Shown: piece by piece, positions 16,859 through 25,973 of the stretch
How the letters are laid out: every line of letters starts with the position of its first letter
How positions within the stretch are numbered: the stretch's first letter is position 1
DNA from: Pseudomonas sessilinigenes
GTDB lineage: Bacteria > Pseudomonadota > Gammaproteobacteria > Pseudomonadales > Pseudomonadaceae
DNA: 64,000 nucleotides
Direction: 5' to 3'
Assembly: GCF_003850565.1 (NCBI RefSeq)
Contig: NZ_CP027706.1
Span: forward strand, 3,596,001-3,660,000
Program-made: the position numbers and the translations under genes
Notes under the pieces: generated by a model
The model's database searches: none
What the model was told of the DNA's origin: nothing
Seen by the model: the letters and a program-made list of their open reading frames with translations, nothing else

Positions 16859-19179
16859 AGCTGCCACCAGCTCTTCTTGGTGGCAGGGGCGGCAGGCGCC
16901 TGCAGCTCGGCCACGATCGACTCGATCCGGGCGCGGCATTGCACGTCGTAGTCTTTGCTCGGGTCGCAAAGGGCCAGGGTCCGGGCGCAATACTCGAGGG
17001 CTTCTTCAGTGCGCCCACGAGCCTTGAAGTAGTCCACCGAACAGGACATCACCGACACCTCGTTCATTTCCAGTACGCAGGGCTCATAGCGCTGCCACAG
17101 GCTGTCGGCGTTGTCGGGGTGGGTGGGGGCCAGGTAGCGCGCCAGCTTGATCCGGTCGAACAGCGCCGAGGAGTCCAACTGTTGATCGCTGATCTCCTGG
17201 GCTTGCTGCCAGTTGAGCAGGCGTTCCAGCCAGATGAGGATTTCACTGTCGCGGTCCAGCGAGTACAGGGCGTAGGCCACCGAGACGATGTAGCTCTCTG
17301 GATTGTGACGGCTGTAGCCGTAGTCCATCGAGAAATGCCACAGCTGCTCCGCGGCTTCGGCGATGCCCGGGTAGTCGTCCATCGCGATACGGGCGCTGAG
17401 CACTCCGTTGAAGTGCTCGGCGAAGGAGCTGGCGGCAATGCCTCGCTGGTGCAGTTCGATGGCATCTGCGTAGCGCTGTTGTTCGTTGTAGCAACGGTAG
17501 TTGATCGCCAGGTTGTTGCAGAGCATCGAGTACAGGTGGGCACAGCCATCGAACGGGTGGCCACTGCCGGTGGCGAAGTAGCGCTCCATGTGGGCCTGGC
17601 CTTGTTCATAAGCGTCTTTCTGGGCATCGCGCAGCAGCGAGTAGGCTTCGTCGCGAGCCTCGCCAGGCAGTTTGTCGGCCTCCGGCTCCGCCAGTTCCTC
17701 CATGGTCAGCGCGTAGTTGTAGGCGTAATTGCCGCTGGCCAGCTCCGGCCGGTGTTGCTTGAGCGCTTCGATGACACCCAGCTTGCGCACCAACGCCACG
17801 AACAGGGCATAGGCACTGCGATTATCGTGCAGGCGACCGGCCTGGGTGGCCTGTTGCAGCAGCTCGACCTCAGTGGCCGCGTCGATCAGATTACGGTCGG
17901 CGTCGTGTACGGCGGCCAGGCGCTTGATCCAGGGCTGTTCGGGGTTGCGCCGCAGCGCCTCGGCCCGGGCTTCGTCGAACAACCGATCGAGCTGCTCCAG
18001 GTCATCGACTGCGGCATACAGGGCGGCCAGCAGCGGTGTGGTCGCCGGCTCCTCCTGGGCGATTGGCGGCAGTGCGTCGAGGAATATCTGCAACAGCTCG
18101 CTGGTGACACAGGCGCGCATGATGCAAATCGGCCACCAGGCGTTGTGGTCTTCCGGGTCCTTGAGGCGCTCGAGCACCAGGCGCGCCACCGGCGGCCACA
18201 TCTCCGACTGGCGGTCGTAAATATCCAGGAACGCACGATGGCCAGCTTCCTCCAGGCGTCCGGCTTCCTGCAGCCAGGGCAGCTCATACTCGATGAAGCT
18301 GTTGCCACCGCCGCTATCCAGGCTCATCGCTGCGACATGACAGATCTTCAGGGCACCGTTCAGGTCGCCCTGGGCGTGCAGGGAACGGGCCGCCAGGCGT
18401 GCGATGCGCACGTCCCACTCGCGGCGCCGGGGTTGCGACAGACCGGCCGTGAGCTGGGCGATCGGTTGCTCGAACAGGGCCAGGCGCAGCGGGATGATTT
18501 CAATCAGCGAGTTGCCCAGCCACAGCCAGTCACCTTCGTCGATATCCTGATCGGGGCTGGCGTTGCGGATGACGTTGATCGCGTCCAAGGCTGCGGCGCG
18601 GGCTTCTTCGTCACGCTCATGGCGCGCCAGCGCCAGGGCGCGGCGTCGATGCCGGTCGGCGTCGTCCCAGGCTCGCAGGGCGGCGCGTTCGGGGTTGATC
18701 AGGGCCAGCGCATAGCGCACTTCGACGGTCTTGAGTGCGACTTCGATACTGCCCAGTTCCAGCTGGTCGAAGATCCGGTAGCGCCGGTAGTACTCGACAT
18801 CGAAGTCCAGGGTCTGCGTGGCCATCTGGTTGAGTTTTTCCAGCACTTGCAGCAGTGCCGGTTCGTCATCCAGGTAGTTGGCGACCTGCAGACGCAGGAT
18901 ATCCAGGTTGATCTGCAACTCGTCGCGTGCTGCGTCCCCTGAGGCTTGCAGCAGGGCGTCGCCGTCCCGGTCGATGACGGCTCGGGCGGCAACCGAGTCG
19001 CCGGCCTGCATCCACAAGGTGTGCAGGCGAGCGATGGAGCCCAGGGAGTCGGCGAATAGAGGCTGTGCTTGCAACTGAGCCAGCAGGGTATCGGTTTCCT
19101 GCTCTTGCTGTTGCGCTTCGAGGCGGTCCATGAACTGTTCCAGTTCAATACCGGTAATCACACTGCTGTCCTGCGCCAT
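16849..19179 (-). CDS. Large helical-repeat (TPR-like) protein, unknown function
   Basis: A 776-residue soluble protein with no signal peptide. It is built of many amphipathic helix pairs rich in Ala, Leu, Glu and Arg (for example RLAARSLHAQGDLNGALKIC and LEYCARTLALCDPSKDYDVQ), like a tetratricopeptide solenoid. It ends with a Pro/Ala linker and a basic Trp-rich tip (KKSWWQLWK). The ATG at 19179 follows GGAG by 8 bases; the ATG 12 bp earlier is part of that ribosome site. First gene of the three-gene overlapping operon, so it probably acts as a scaffold for its two partners. Not recognised. Confidence 0.8.
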   Translation of the reverse strand: MAQDSSVITGIELEQFMDRLEAQQQEQETDTLLAQLQAQPLFADSLGSIARLHTLWMQAGDSVAARAVIDRDGDALLQASGDAARDELQINLDILRLQVANYLDDEPALLQVLEKLNQMATQTLDFDVEYYRRYRIFDQLELGSIEVALKTVEVRYALALINPERAALRAWDDADRHRRRALALARHERDEEARAAALDAINVIRNASPDQDIDEGDWLWLGNSLIEIIPLRLALFEQPIAQLTAGLSQPRRREWDVRIARLAARSLHAQGDLNGALKICHVAAMSLDSGGGNSFIEYELPWLQEAGRLEEAGHRAFLDIYDRQSEMWPPVARLVLERLKDPEDHNAWWPICIMRACVTSELLQIFLDALPPIAQEEPATTPLLAALYAAVDDLEQLDRLFDEARAEALRRNPEQPWIKRLAAVHDADRNLIDAATEVELLQQATQAGRLHDNRSAYALFVALVRKLGVIEALKQHRPELASGNYAYNYALTMEELAEPEADKLPGEARDEAYSLLRDAQKDAYEQGQAHMERYFATGSGHPFDGCAHLYSMLCNNLAINYRCYNEQQRYADAIELHQRGIAASSFAEHFNGVLSARIAMDDYPGIAEAAEQLWHFSMDYGYSRHNPESYIVSVAYALYSLDRDSEILIWLERLLNWQQAQEISDQQLDSSALFDRIKLARYLAPTHPDNADSLWQRYEPCVLEMNEVSVMSCSVDYFKARGRTEEALEYCARTLALCDPSKDYDVQCRARIESIVAELQAPAAPATKKSWWQLWK

Positions 19180-19702
19180 CGTTAACTCCATTGAATAATG
19201 CTGTGTGCATCCATTGATGCATCGTCTGGCAGACCGACTCGCCTATGTCGCTGAGGCCCTCCTCGGGTGCCTACCGACTCTTCGGCGCCTGGCCTGCAAG
19301 CTCTGGCCGCTGACGATCGGTGTGTCGCGACCGGGTGGGGGAGGCGACAAGAACGATCGGGGCTTCGAGGCGCTGCACGCTATCAGGTGATGTTACAGAA
19401 ATCCAAGATTTCCCAGGCTGGCCAAGACCATTTTCCCGGTGTTTTTATCGGCGCTGGCCAAATCGCAACATGCACTGGCCAAGGCGCAATAAATGCAATC
19501 GATCGCCTATAAGGGAATGCTCGGTCCGGCCGATAACCTGCGATGGACAATTGTGTTCCCAAGCGGCGACCTGCATCACAGGCCAGCCGCAAAGTGCTTG
19601 ATAGCCTTCAGCCAGCCGCTATTATCTGCGCGCCGAGGGGCTGTGAAGCCGGGTGGGCCCTGGCGTCTTTGGATTGATCTTCTTAATTGCCTGGAATCTT
19701 CG
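19180..19702. other. Divergent promoter region
   Basis: About 520 bp separates the minus-strand operon from the receiver-TPR gene and should carry both promoters. It contains three direct copies of CTGGCCAA (see separate entry). No credible gene was found, although an open frame runs into the following gene from 19493. Confidence 0.6.
19418..19482. repeat. Three CTGGCCAA repeats upstream of the receiver-TPR gene
   Basis: CTGGCCAA is found at 19418-19425, 19454-19461 and 19475-19482, the last two spaced 21 bp, two helical turns. The embedded TGGCCA is palindromic. A possible operator array. Confidence 0.35.
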
Positions 19703-21307
19703 ATGCTGGCGTACCACCAAAAGAGCTTTTTGATCGTCGATGATTTCTCGGACTACCGCAGCTCGGTGCGTTCGATGTTGCGGGAGCTGGGCGTCAAGGA
19801 CGTGGATACCGCCGACTCGGGGGAGCAGGCCCTGCGCATGTGCGCGCAGAAACGCTATGACTTCATCTTGCAGGACTACCACCTGGGCGACGGCAAGAAA
19901 AACGGCCAGCAGGTGCTCGAAGACCTGATGATGGAAAAGCTCATCAGCCATGAGAGCGTATTCCTCATGGTCACTGCCGAAAGTAGCCAGGCCATGGTGC
20001 TCAGCGCCCTGGAGCACGAACCTGATGCCTACCTGACCAAACCCTTCAACCGCTCCGGCCTGGCCCAGCGCTTGGAGCGACTGCAACAACGCAAGGCTTT
20101 GCTCAAGCCGATCCTCCAGGCGTTGGACCGGGGCAAGCCGGTGGAAGTGCTTAACGCCTGCGTCACCCTGTGCAAGCAAGATCCGCGTTATGCGCCGCTG
20201 TGCCTGCGCTACCGGGCCGACGCCTTGCGCGACATGAACCAGAACGAGCCGCTGGAGCGCCTGTACAACAGCATCCTGGCGGATCGGCCGCTGCCCTGGG
20301 CCTATGTCGGCCTGGGTCGCTTGCTGTTCAAGCGTGGCCAGGTCACCGAGGCCAAGGCGGTGTATGAGAAGGCGCTGAAGACTTTCCCGATGATGCCGGG
20401 CCTGTATGACGGCCTGGCCGATGTGCTGGTGGCCGAAGGCGATACCAAGCGCGCGCAGAACGTGCTCGAGGAAGCGGTGCGCTTGTCGCCGCTGGCCCCT
20501 CGGCGCCAGGCGTTGCTGGGCAAGCTGGCCATGGCCAACGAAGACTTCGACAGCGCCTCCAGGGCGTATCGCCAGGCGGTCAGCCAGGGGGCGCAATCGC
20601 GCTTCAAGGACCCGGAAAGCAACCTGGGCCTGGCCCATGCGCTGATCAGCAAGGGCAGTGAGCGCGGCCTGGATACCCGTACCCGGCTGGAGATCAACCA
20701 GACGCTGAGCGCTGTGGCCAAGGAAAACCCCACCGATCCTGGCTTGCAGATCCGCGCGCGGCTGATGAAGGCCACCAGCTTGCTGCTCAATGATGCCGAG
20801 ACCGCCGACAAGCTCACCGAACAGGCCTTGCAGCGGCTCGAAGGCATGGAGCAGTTCATGAGCCCTGAAGCGGCGCTGCTGGTGGCCAAGCAGTTGCAGA
20901 TGCTGGGGCAGGCCAGTGCTGGTGCTTCGATGCTCAAGAACTGTGCGGAAATCTACGGTGACGATCCGAAAGTCATGCAGAACATTGCCAAGCTGACCGA
21001 CGACCCGACTATCCTCAGTTCTTCCAATGCGGCGGCCGATATCAACCGCCAGGGCGTGCGCAGCTACAAGGCCGGCAACCTGGCCGAGGCCCGGGAGCTG
21101 TTCCGCAAGGCCCTGGCCATGCAACCCAAGAACATCAGTATTGCCCTGAACATGGCGCAGTCGCTGTTGCATGGTGCCGACGCCAACCCGGATGCGGCGC
21201 TCCTGGAGGAATGCCAGGCGTGCCTGAAAATGGTCGGCATGATGCCCGATACCGACGCGCGTTATCCGCGCTACCAGAAGCTGCGAAGCAAGGCGTTTGG
21301 CGAATGA
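19703..21307 (+). CDS. Response-regulator receiver plus TPR protein
   Basis: The 534-residue protein has a CheY-type receiver at residues 1-125 (acidic pair D13-D14, phospho-acceptor Asp58 in FILQDYH, switch Lys113 in LTKPF), then about 400 residues of TPR-like repeats. Examples are LPWAYVGLGRLLFKRGQVTEAKAVYEKAL and VRSYKAGNLAEARELFRKALAMQ. There is no DNA-binding or enzymatic output, so it should signal by protein contacts. An ATG overlapping its stop starts a histidine kinase, its likely partner. The start at ATG 19703 gives the normal receiver N-terminus; an open frame upstream to 19493 is not protein-like. Confidence 0.88.
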   Translation: MLAYHQKSFLIVDDFSDYRSSVRSMLRELGVKDVDTADSGEQALRMCAQKRYDFILQDYHLGDGKKNGQQVLEDLMMEKLISHESVFLMVTAESSQAMVLSALEHEPDAYLTKPFNRSGLAQRLERLQQRKALLKPILQALDRGKPVEVLNACVTLCKQDPRYAPLCLRYRADALRDMNQNEPLERLYNSILADRPLPWAYVGLGRLLFKRGQVTEAKAVYEKALKTFPMMPGLYDGLADVLVAEGDTKRAQNVLEEAVRLSPLAPRRQALLGKLAMANEDFDSASRAYRQAVSQGAQSRFKDPESNLGLAHALISKGSERGLDTRTRLEINQTLSAVAKENPTDPGLQIRARLMKATSLLLNDAETADKLTEQALQRLEGMEQFMSPEAALLVAKQLQMLGQASAGASMLKNCAEIYGDDPKVMQNIAKLTDDPTILSSSNAAADINRQGVRSYKAGNLAEARELFRKALAMQPKNISIALNMAQSLLHGADANPDAALLEECQACLKMVGMMPDTDARYPRYQKLRSKAFGE

Positions 21308-21993
21308 TCGAAAAGCAACAGGCGCTCGACTTTTCCACGGTGATCGCCTCCACCGTACATGACATGAAGAACTCCCTGGCCATGCTGATGCAGGCCCATT
21401 CCCAATGGCTGGCGCGTCTGCCAGCCGAGCAGTTGCCTGCCGAACAGGGAGTGATCGACTATGAGTTCGCGCACCTCAACGGCATGCTGGTGCAGCTGTT
21501 GGGGCTGTACAAGCTGGGGGTCAATCAACTGCCGTTGCAGCCGGCCTACCATGAATTGGACGACTTCATCGAAGCGCAGTTGGTGAGTCACCAGGAAGTG
21601 TTCAAGAGCCGCGGGATCTCTGCCACCTATGAGGTCGATCCGCTGAGCCCCCTGGGTTTCTTCGATCGTGAGCTGATCGCCTCGGTATTGGCCAACTGCA
21701 TCAACAACTCGATCCGGCATGCTCGCCATGCGCTGTTGATCAGTGTCAGCGACGAAGAAGGCCAGGTGGTGCTGTCGATCAACGACGATGGCGAAGGCTA
21801 CCCCCAGGCGATGATCGAGCGGCAGGCCGAGTACATGCAGGGCATCAATCAAAGCAGTGGCAGTACCGGCCTGGGGCTGTATTTTGCCGGGCGCATCGCT
21901 GAGCTGCACCAGCGCAATGGCGTTTGCGGGCATACCCGGATCAGCAATGGTGGTCCGTTGGGTGGTGGCTTGTTCAAGCTCTACCTGCCCTGA
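21304..21993 (+). CDS. Small soluble sensor histidine kinase
   Basis: Only 229 residues, with no membrane segment or input domain. The H-box-like VIASTVHDMKNSLAML gives His19 as phospho-site. The ATPase part shows the N box LANCINNSIRHA, the D box INDDGEGYP and the G box GSTGLGLYFAGRIA. The ATG overlaps the upstream stop (ATGA), so it is translationally coupled to the receiver-TPR protein. Its signal must come from a bound partner. The 3' end overlaps the convergent LysR gene by 13 bp. Confidence 0.87.
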   Translation: MIEKQQALDFSTVIASTVHDMKNSLAMLMQAHSQWLARLPAEQLPAEQGVIDYEFAHLNGMLVQLLGLYKLGVNQLPLQPAYHELDDFIEAQLVSHQEVFKSRGISATYEVDPLSPLGFFDRELIASVLANCINNSIRHARHALLISVSDEEGQVVLSINDDGEGYPQAMIERQAEYMQGINQSSGSTGLGLYFAGRIAELHQRNGVCGHTRISNGGPLGGGLFKLYLP

Positions 21994-22925
21994 CCCTCGC
22001 TCAGCCGCTGTTGGCGGTTGCCCAGCTGTTGTCCAGCCAGCTCCAGGCAATCCAGGAGGGTGGCCAGTGCCGTCCGTGGTTCTTGGCCCTGGCGGGTAAT
22101 GCAATGGAAGCTCGAGCGATACGCCAGGCGCTCAGGTAGCAGGGCGCGCAATTGGCCTTGGGCCACCCAGTTGGCGGCATAGTGACTGGGCAGGTAGCCC
22201 AGGTAGGCCGTGGAGAAGATCAGGGTGGCAATGGCTTCCATGCTGTAGGCATTGATGGCCTGGTTGAAGTGCAGGTCGTGGGGACGCTGGTTTTCCGCCA
22301 TGTAGCCCCGGCCGACATAGTCCGCGGCGCAAATGTGTTCCAGGCTCAGTTGTGCATCGTGGCAGGCGAATAGCGGATGTCCTTTGGCGCAGTACAGGTT
22401 CTGTTCCTCATCGAACAGCGGCTGGTAGTTCAAGCCCGACAGTTGATGGTGGAACGCTCCGATGGCCAGGTGCAGGCGCTCATCGAGTACCGCTTGTTCC
22501 AGTTCGTCGGGACGCATCAGGTGCAGGTTCGGGCGCACCTGTGGCAGGCGTTGGCGCAGGTGTTTTAGGGCCAGGGGAAGCGGAGCGCAGGGCAGGCTGA
22601 TCAGGCTGTCGACGCTGCCTATCTGCAAGTGTTCACGTGCGTTGGGCGCAAGTCGGTTGGCGTGTTGGCGAAAGCGCTCGATATCGGCGAACAGCAATTG
22701 TGTCGCCTCGAACAATTCCTGGCCCTGGTCGGTCAGTTGGAAGCCGCTGCTGCCTCGCCGGCACACGGAATAGCCCAGGCGTTCCTCAAGGTCACGAACC
22801 ACCACGCTCAGTCGCGAGAGGCTGGTGTTGAGCCTGGCCTGGGCGGCCGTAAAGCCCCCGGCTTCGACGATGGCGCAGAATACCCGCAGCATCCGCAGGT
22901 CGATGTCGGCAAGATTCCCCAGCAT
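21981..22925 (-). CDS. LysR-family transcriptional regulator
   Basis: The 314-residue protein has an N-terminal winged helix-turn-helix (MLRVFCAIVEAGGFTAAQARLNTSLSRLS-type segment near residues 11-40) and a periplasmic-binding-like effector domain. It is divergent from a glutamine-synthetase-like gene with 217 bp between, the usual arrangement for a LysR regulator and its target. The effector is unknown; a polyamine or amine is a reasonable guess from the neighbour. Confidence 0.9.
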   Translation of the reverse strand: MLGNLADIDLRMLRVFCAIVEAGGFTAAQARLNTSLSRLSVVVRDLEERLGYSVCRRGSSGFQLTDQGQELFEATQLLFADIERFRQHANRLAPNAREHLQIGSVDSLISLPCAPLPLALKHLRQRLPQVRPNLHLMRPDELEQAVLDERLHLAIGAFHHQLSGLNYQPLFDEEQNLYCAKGHPLFACHDAQLSLEHICAADYVGRGYMAENQRPHDLHFNQAINAYSMEAIATLIFSTAYLGYLPSHYAANWVAQGQLRALLPERLAYRSSFHCITRQGQEPRTALATLLDCLELAGQQLGNRQQRLSEGQGR

Positions 22926-23142
22926 GTGGGCCTCCAGCGGCCTGGCTCACAATCACCGGCCGAGCCTACTCCATTGTTTGAATGAGTGGACGTTCGTGCC
23001 TGGCGCGGGTCGTGAATGCGCAGGTATTGGCGGGGACAGGCATGCCCGGGATTTTGTTCTGCCCTGCTTGAAATCCCGAACGGGTGATGCGTATTTTGTA
23101 CGGGTCGCCGTTCGCGGCTCGTATAACAACAAGGATTGAGTC

Positions 23143-24486
23143 ATGACAACCGATGGCCACAGTTCACTCGCCGAGCGATTGACGGGCATTGATGAAATCG
23201 AATGTGTTACTGCGGATTTGAATGGCGTACCGCGGGGGAAGGTAATGACCGCCGAGGGATTCCTCGAAGGGCGGCGCTTGCAGATGGCTCGTGGGGTGCT
23301 GCTGCAATGCATCATGGGCGGATATCCGCCCGCGCGCTTCTATGGCAGCGACGACGGCGACCTGGCGCTTACCGCCGACCCGCGGCAGATTCATCGCCTG
23401 CCCTGGAGCGAGACTCCACGGGCGCTGGCCATCTGCGATGCAGACGAGCTCAGTGGCGAATCCTCGCGGCTATCGACCCGGGGCCAGCTCAAGCAGGTGA
23501 TTGCCCGCTATGCAGCGCTGGGCCTGGCACCGGTGGTGGCCACCGAACTGGAGTTCTTCGTGTTCGCCCCCAACGAAGATCCGGGGCGGCCCTTCCAGCC
23601 GCCAGTCGGCAAGGACGGCCGTCGAGAAGATGGCTGCTCCGCGTTCAGTGTCAGCTCCAACAATGGACTGCGACCGTTCTTCAACGAAGTCTACGAGTGC
23701 ATGGCCGCCTTGGGCCTGCCTCGCGATACCTTCATGCACGAGATGGGCGTCAGCCAGTTCGAGATCAATCTGTTGCATGGTGATCCGTTGCTGTTGGCGG
23801 ACCAGACGTTCCTGTTCAAGCATCTGCTCAAGGAGGTTGCGCTCAAGCATGGCTTGATCGTGGTCTGCATGGCCAAGCCGCTGGCCCGCACGCCCGGCAG
23901 TTCCATGCACATTCATCAGAGCCTGGTGGAGATTGGTAGCGGCCGTAACGTTTTCAGTGACGATTGCGGGCAACCGACGGCTATGTTCCATCATTTTATT
24001 GGCGGCCTGCAGGCTGGCCTGGCGGATTTCACTGCGTTGTTTGCGCCCAATGTGAACTCCTACCAGCGCCTGTGCCATCCCTACGCATCGCCGAACAATG
24101 CCTGCTGGTCCCACGACAATCGCGCCGCAGGGCTGCGTATTCCCGCCAGTTCACCTGTGGCGCGGCGAGTGGAAAATCGCTTGCCGGGGGCGGATGCCAA
24201 CCCGTACCTGGCCATTGCTGCCAGCCTGGCAGCCGGTTTGCATGGTATCGAGAACGAGCTGGCGCCAACGGCTGCCATCCAGGGCGAATTCGAGGTGCCG
24301 GACAGCCTGTCGCTGCCTTGTACCCTGCATGCGGCACTGGAGCGCCTCAAGCGCAGCCAGTTGGCCAGGGAACTGTTCGGCAATGAGTTCATCGAAGGCT
24401 ACATCGCTTCGAAAACCATGGAGTTGACCAGCTTCTTTGATGAAATCACCCCCTGGGAACGGCGTGTACTAGCGGCCCAGGCATAA
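23143..24486 (+). CDS. Glutamine-synthetase-like ligase (gamma-glutamyl-amine synthetase type)
   Basis: The 447-residue protein belongs to the GlnA/PuuA superfamily, which makes gamma-glutamyl amides with ATP. It has the metal-site ATELEFFVF near residue 142, the EMGVSQFEINLLHGDPLLLADQ block, SSMHIHQSL (ATP/glutamate His), the Arg of NRLPGADANPYLA and a C-terminal active-site region. Its length and the FYGSDDGDLALTADPRQIHRLPW segment fit the polyamine-glutamylating PauA/PuuA group better than GlnA. AAGGA precedes the ATG. The substrate is not determinable here. An MFS gene follows at 70 bp. Confidence 0.85.
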   Translation: MTTDGHSSLAERLTGIDEIECVTADLNGVPRGKVMTAEGFLEGRRLQMARGVLLQCIMGGYPPARFYGSDDGDLALTADPRQIHRLPWSETPRALAICDADELSGESSRLSTRGQLKQVIARYAALGLAPVVATELEFFVFAPNEDPGRPFQPPVGKDGRREDGCSAFSVSSNNGLRPFFNEVYECMAALGLPRDTFMHEMGVSQFEINLLHGDPLLLADQTFLFKHLLKEVALKHGLIVVCMAKPLARTPGSSMHIHQSLVEIGSGRNVFSDDCGQPTAMFHHFIGGLQAGLADFTALFAPNVNSYQRLCHPYASPNNACWSHDNRAAGLRIPASSPVARRVENRLPGADANPYLAIAASLAAGLHGIENELAPTAAIQGEFEVPDSLSLPCTLHAALERLKRSQLARELFGNEFIEGYIASKTMELTSFFDEITPWERRVLAAQA

Positions 24487-24556
24487 CCGAACCGTCGCTG
24501 GCCGGACCCTCTTCCGAGGGTCCGGAACTTCATTCAAGGAGCCGCCCGGAACGCCG

Positions 24557-25921
24557 ATGCGCCAGATCTGGAAATCCTTTCGCGCGCTGTATTTCGCCTC
24601 GCTGATGATGTTGATCGGCTCGGGCTTGCTCAGTACCTACCTGGCCTTGCGCCTGGCGGCCGATCATGTCGACGGCCTGTGGGTCGGTGCCTTGATGGCG
24701 GCCAACTATTTTGGCCTGGTTCTGGGGGGCAAGCTGGGGCACCGGCTGATCGCCAGGGTCGGGCATATCCGGGCCTATGCCACCTGTGCCGGGATCGTCG
24801 GTGCGGCGGTGCTTGGGCATGGGTTGGTGAATTGGTTGCCCGCCTGGCTGGTGCTGCGGATGATCGTTGGCCTGGGGATGATGTGCCAGTACATGGTCAT
24901 CGAGAGCTGGCTCAACGAGCAGGCCGATGCCAAGCAGCGTGGCGTGGTCTTCAGCGGCTACATGATCGCGTCCTACCTGGGACTGGTCCTGGGGCAGCTG
25001 ATCCTGGTCCTGCATCCGGCCCTGGGGCTGGAGCTGCTGATGCTGGTGGCGCTGTGTTTTGCGCTGTGCCTGGTGCCGGTGGCGATGACTCGGCGGATCC
25101 ACCCAGCGCCCCTGCGTCCGGCGCCGATGGAGCCGCGTTTCTTCATCAAGCGCGTCCCGCAGTCCTTGAGCACGGTTTTGGGGTCAGGGCTGATCGTCGG
25201 TTCGTTCTATGGCCTGGCGCCGCTCTATGCCTCGCAGCAGGGCCTGAGTACCGAGCAGGTGGGCCTGTTCATGGGGAGCTGCATCTTTGCCGGGCTGCTC
25301 GTGCAATGGCCCCTGGGGTGGTTGTCGGACCGCTTTGACCGGGCGCTGCTGATTCGCTGCTTCGCCTTGTTCCTGGCGGTGATGGCCTTGCCGCTGGCCC
25401 TCTTGCCTACAGTGCCTTTGGAGGTGTTGTTCATCCTGGGGTTTCTCTGCTCCCTGATGCAGTTCTGTCTTTATCCGCTGGCTGTGGCGTTTTCCAACGA
25501 CCATGTCGAGGGTGATCGGCGGGTGTCGCTGACGGCGATGCTGCTAGTGACCTATGGCGTGGGGGCAAGCATCGGGCCTTTGGCGGCAGGGGTGTTGATG
25601 AAGTTGTTCGGCAGCCAGATGCTCTATGCCTTCTTCTGTTTCTTTGCGCTGGTGCTGGTCTGGCGGATACGGCCGAAGGCCGTGACCAACCTGCATCAGG
25701 TCGACGACGCTCCGCTGCATCACGTGGCGATGCCGGACAGCATGTCCAGTTCACCGCTGGTTGCGGCCCTCGATCCGCGGGTGGACGAGCAAGTGGTGCA
25801 GGACCAGATGCAAGTCGCCCCGGCAGAGGATGCCGTGCCAGGCGAAGAGCCTGTGGCCGAGGTGCCGACAGCGCAGGAGGCTGCAGTCGAGGAGCTTGGC
25901 GAGACAAAACCCCGGGAATGA
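24557..25921 (+). CDS. MFS transporter, YcaD-like
   Basis: The 454-residue protein has about 12 membrane helices and MFS loops (GKLGHRLIARVGHIRAY and GWLSDRFDRALLIR), resembling the YcaD group of putative permeases. A hydrophilic acidic C-terminal tail of about 70 residues (many Val/Glu/Pro) exceeds the family norm. It is transcribed with the upstream ligase and may import its substrate or export a product. The substrate is unknown. Confidence 0.85.
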   Translation: MRQIWKSFRALYFASLMMLIGSGLLSTYLALRLAADHVDGLWVGALMAANYFGLVLGGKLGHRLIARVGHIRAYATCAGIVGAAVLGHGLVNWLPAWLVLRMIVGLGMMCQYMVIESWLNEQADAKQRGVVFSGYMIASYLGLVLGQLILVLHPALGLELLMLVALCFALCLVPVAMTRRIHPAPLRPAPMEPRFFIKRVPQSLSTVLGSGLIVGSFYGLAPLYASQQGLSTEQVGLFMGSCIFAGLLVQWPLGWLSDRFDRALLIRCFALFLAVMALPLALLPTVPLEVLFILGFLCSLMQFCLYPLAVAFSNDHVEGDRRVSLTAMLLVTYGVGASIGPLAAGVLMKLFGSQMLYAFFCFFALVLVWRIRPKAVTNLHQVDDAPLHHVAMPDSMSSSPLVAALDPRVDEQVVQDQMQVAPAEDAVPGEEPVAEVPTAQEAAVEELGETKPRE

Positions 25922-25925
25922 AAAA

Positions 25926-25953
25926 CGGGCAGTGCCTGGCGGCGACTGCCCGT
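25926..25953. terminator. Terminator between the MFS gene and flgZ
   Basis: CGGGCAGT and ACTGCCCG arms with an 11-base loop, flanked by A and T tracts, between convergent genes. Probably bidirectional. Confidence 0.75.
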
Positions 25954-25973
25954 TGTTCATAAGGCTTCGATGA

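Noticed and set aside
16939..18942. A 667-codon plus-strand frame across the large helical protein
   Set aside because: The minus-strand frame has normal helical composition, a ribosome site and operon neighbours; the plus frame is Val/Gly/Gln-rich and has none of these.
14476..19200. A genomic island inserted at tRNA-Arg(CCT)
   Set aside because: No integrase, no duplicated tRNA 3' end and no change in base or codon use was seen.
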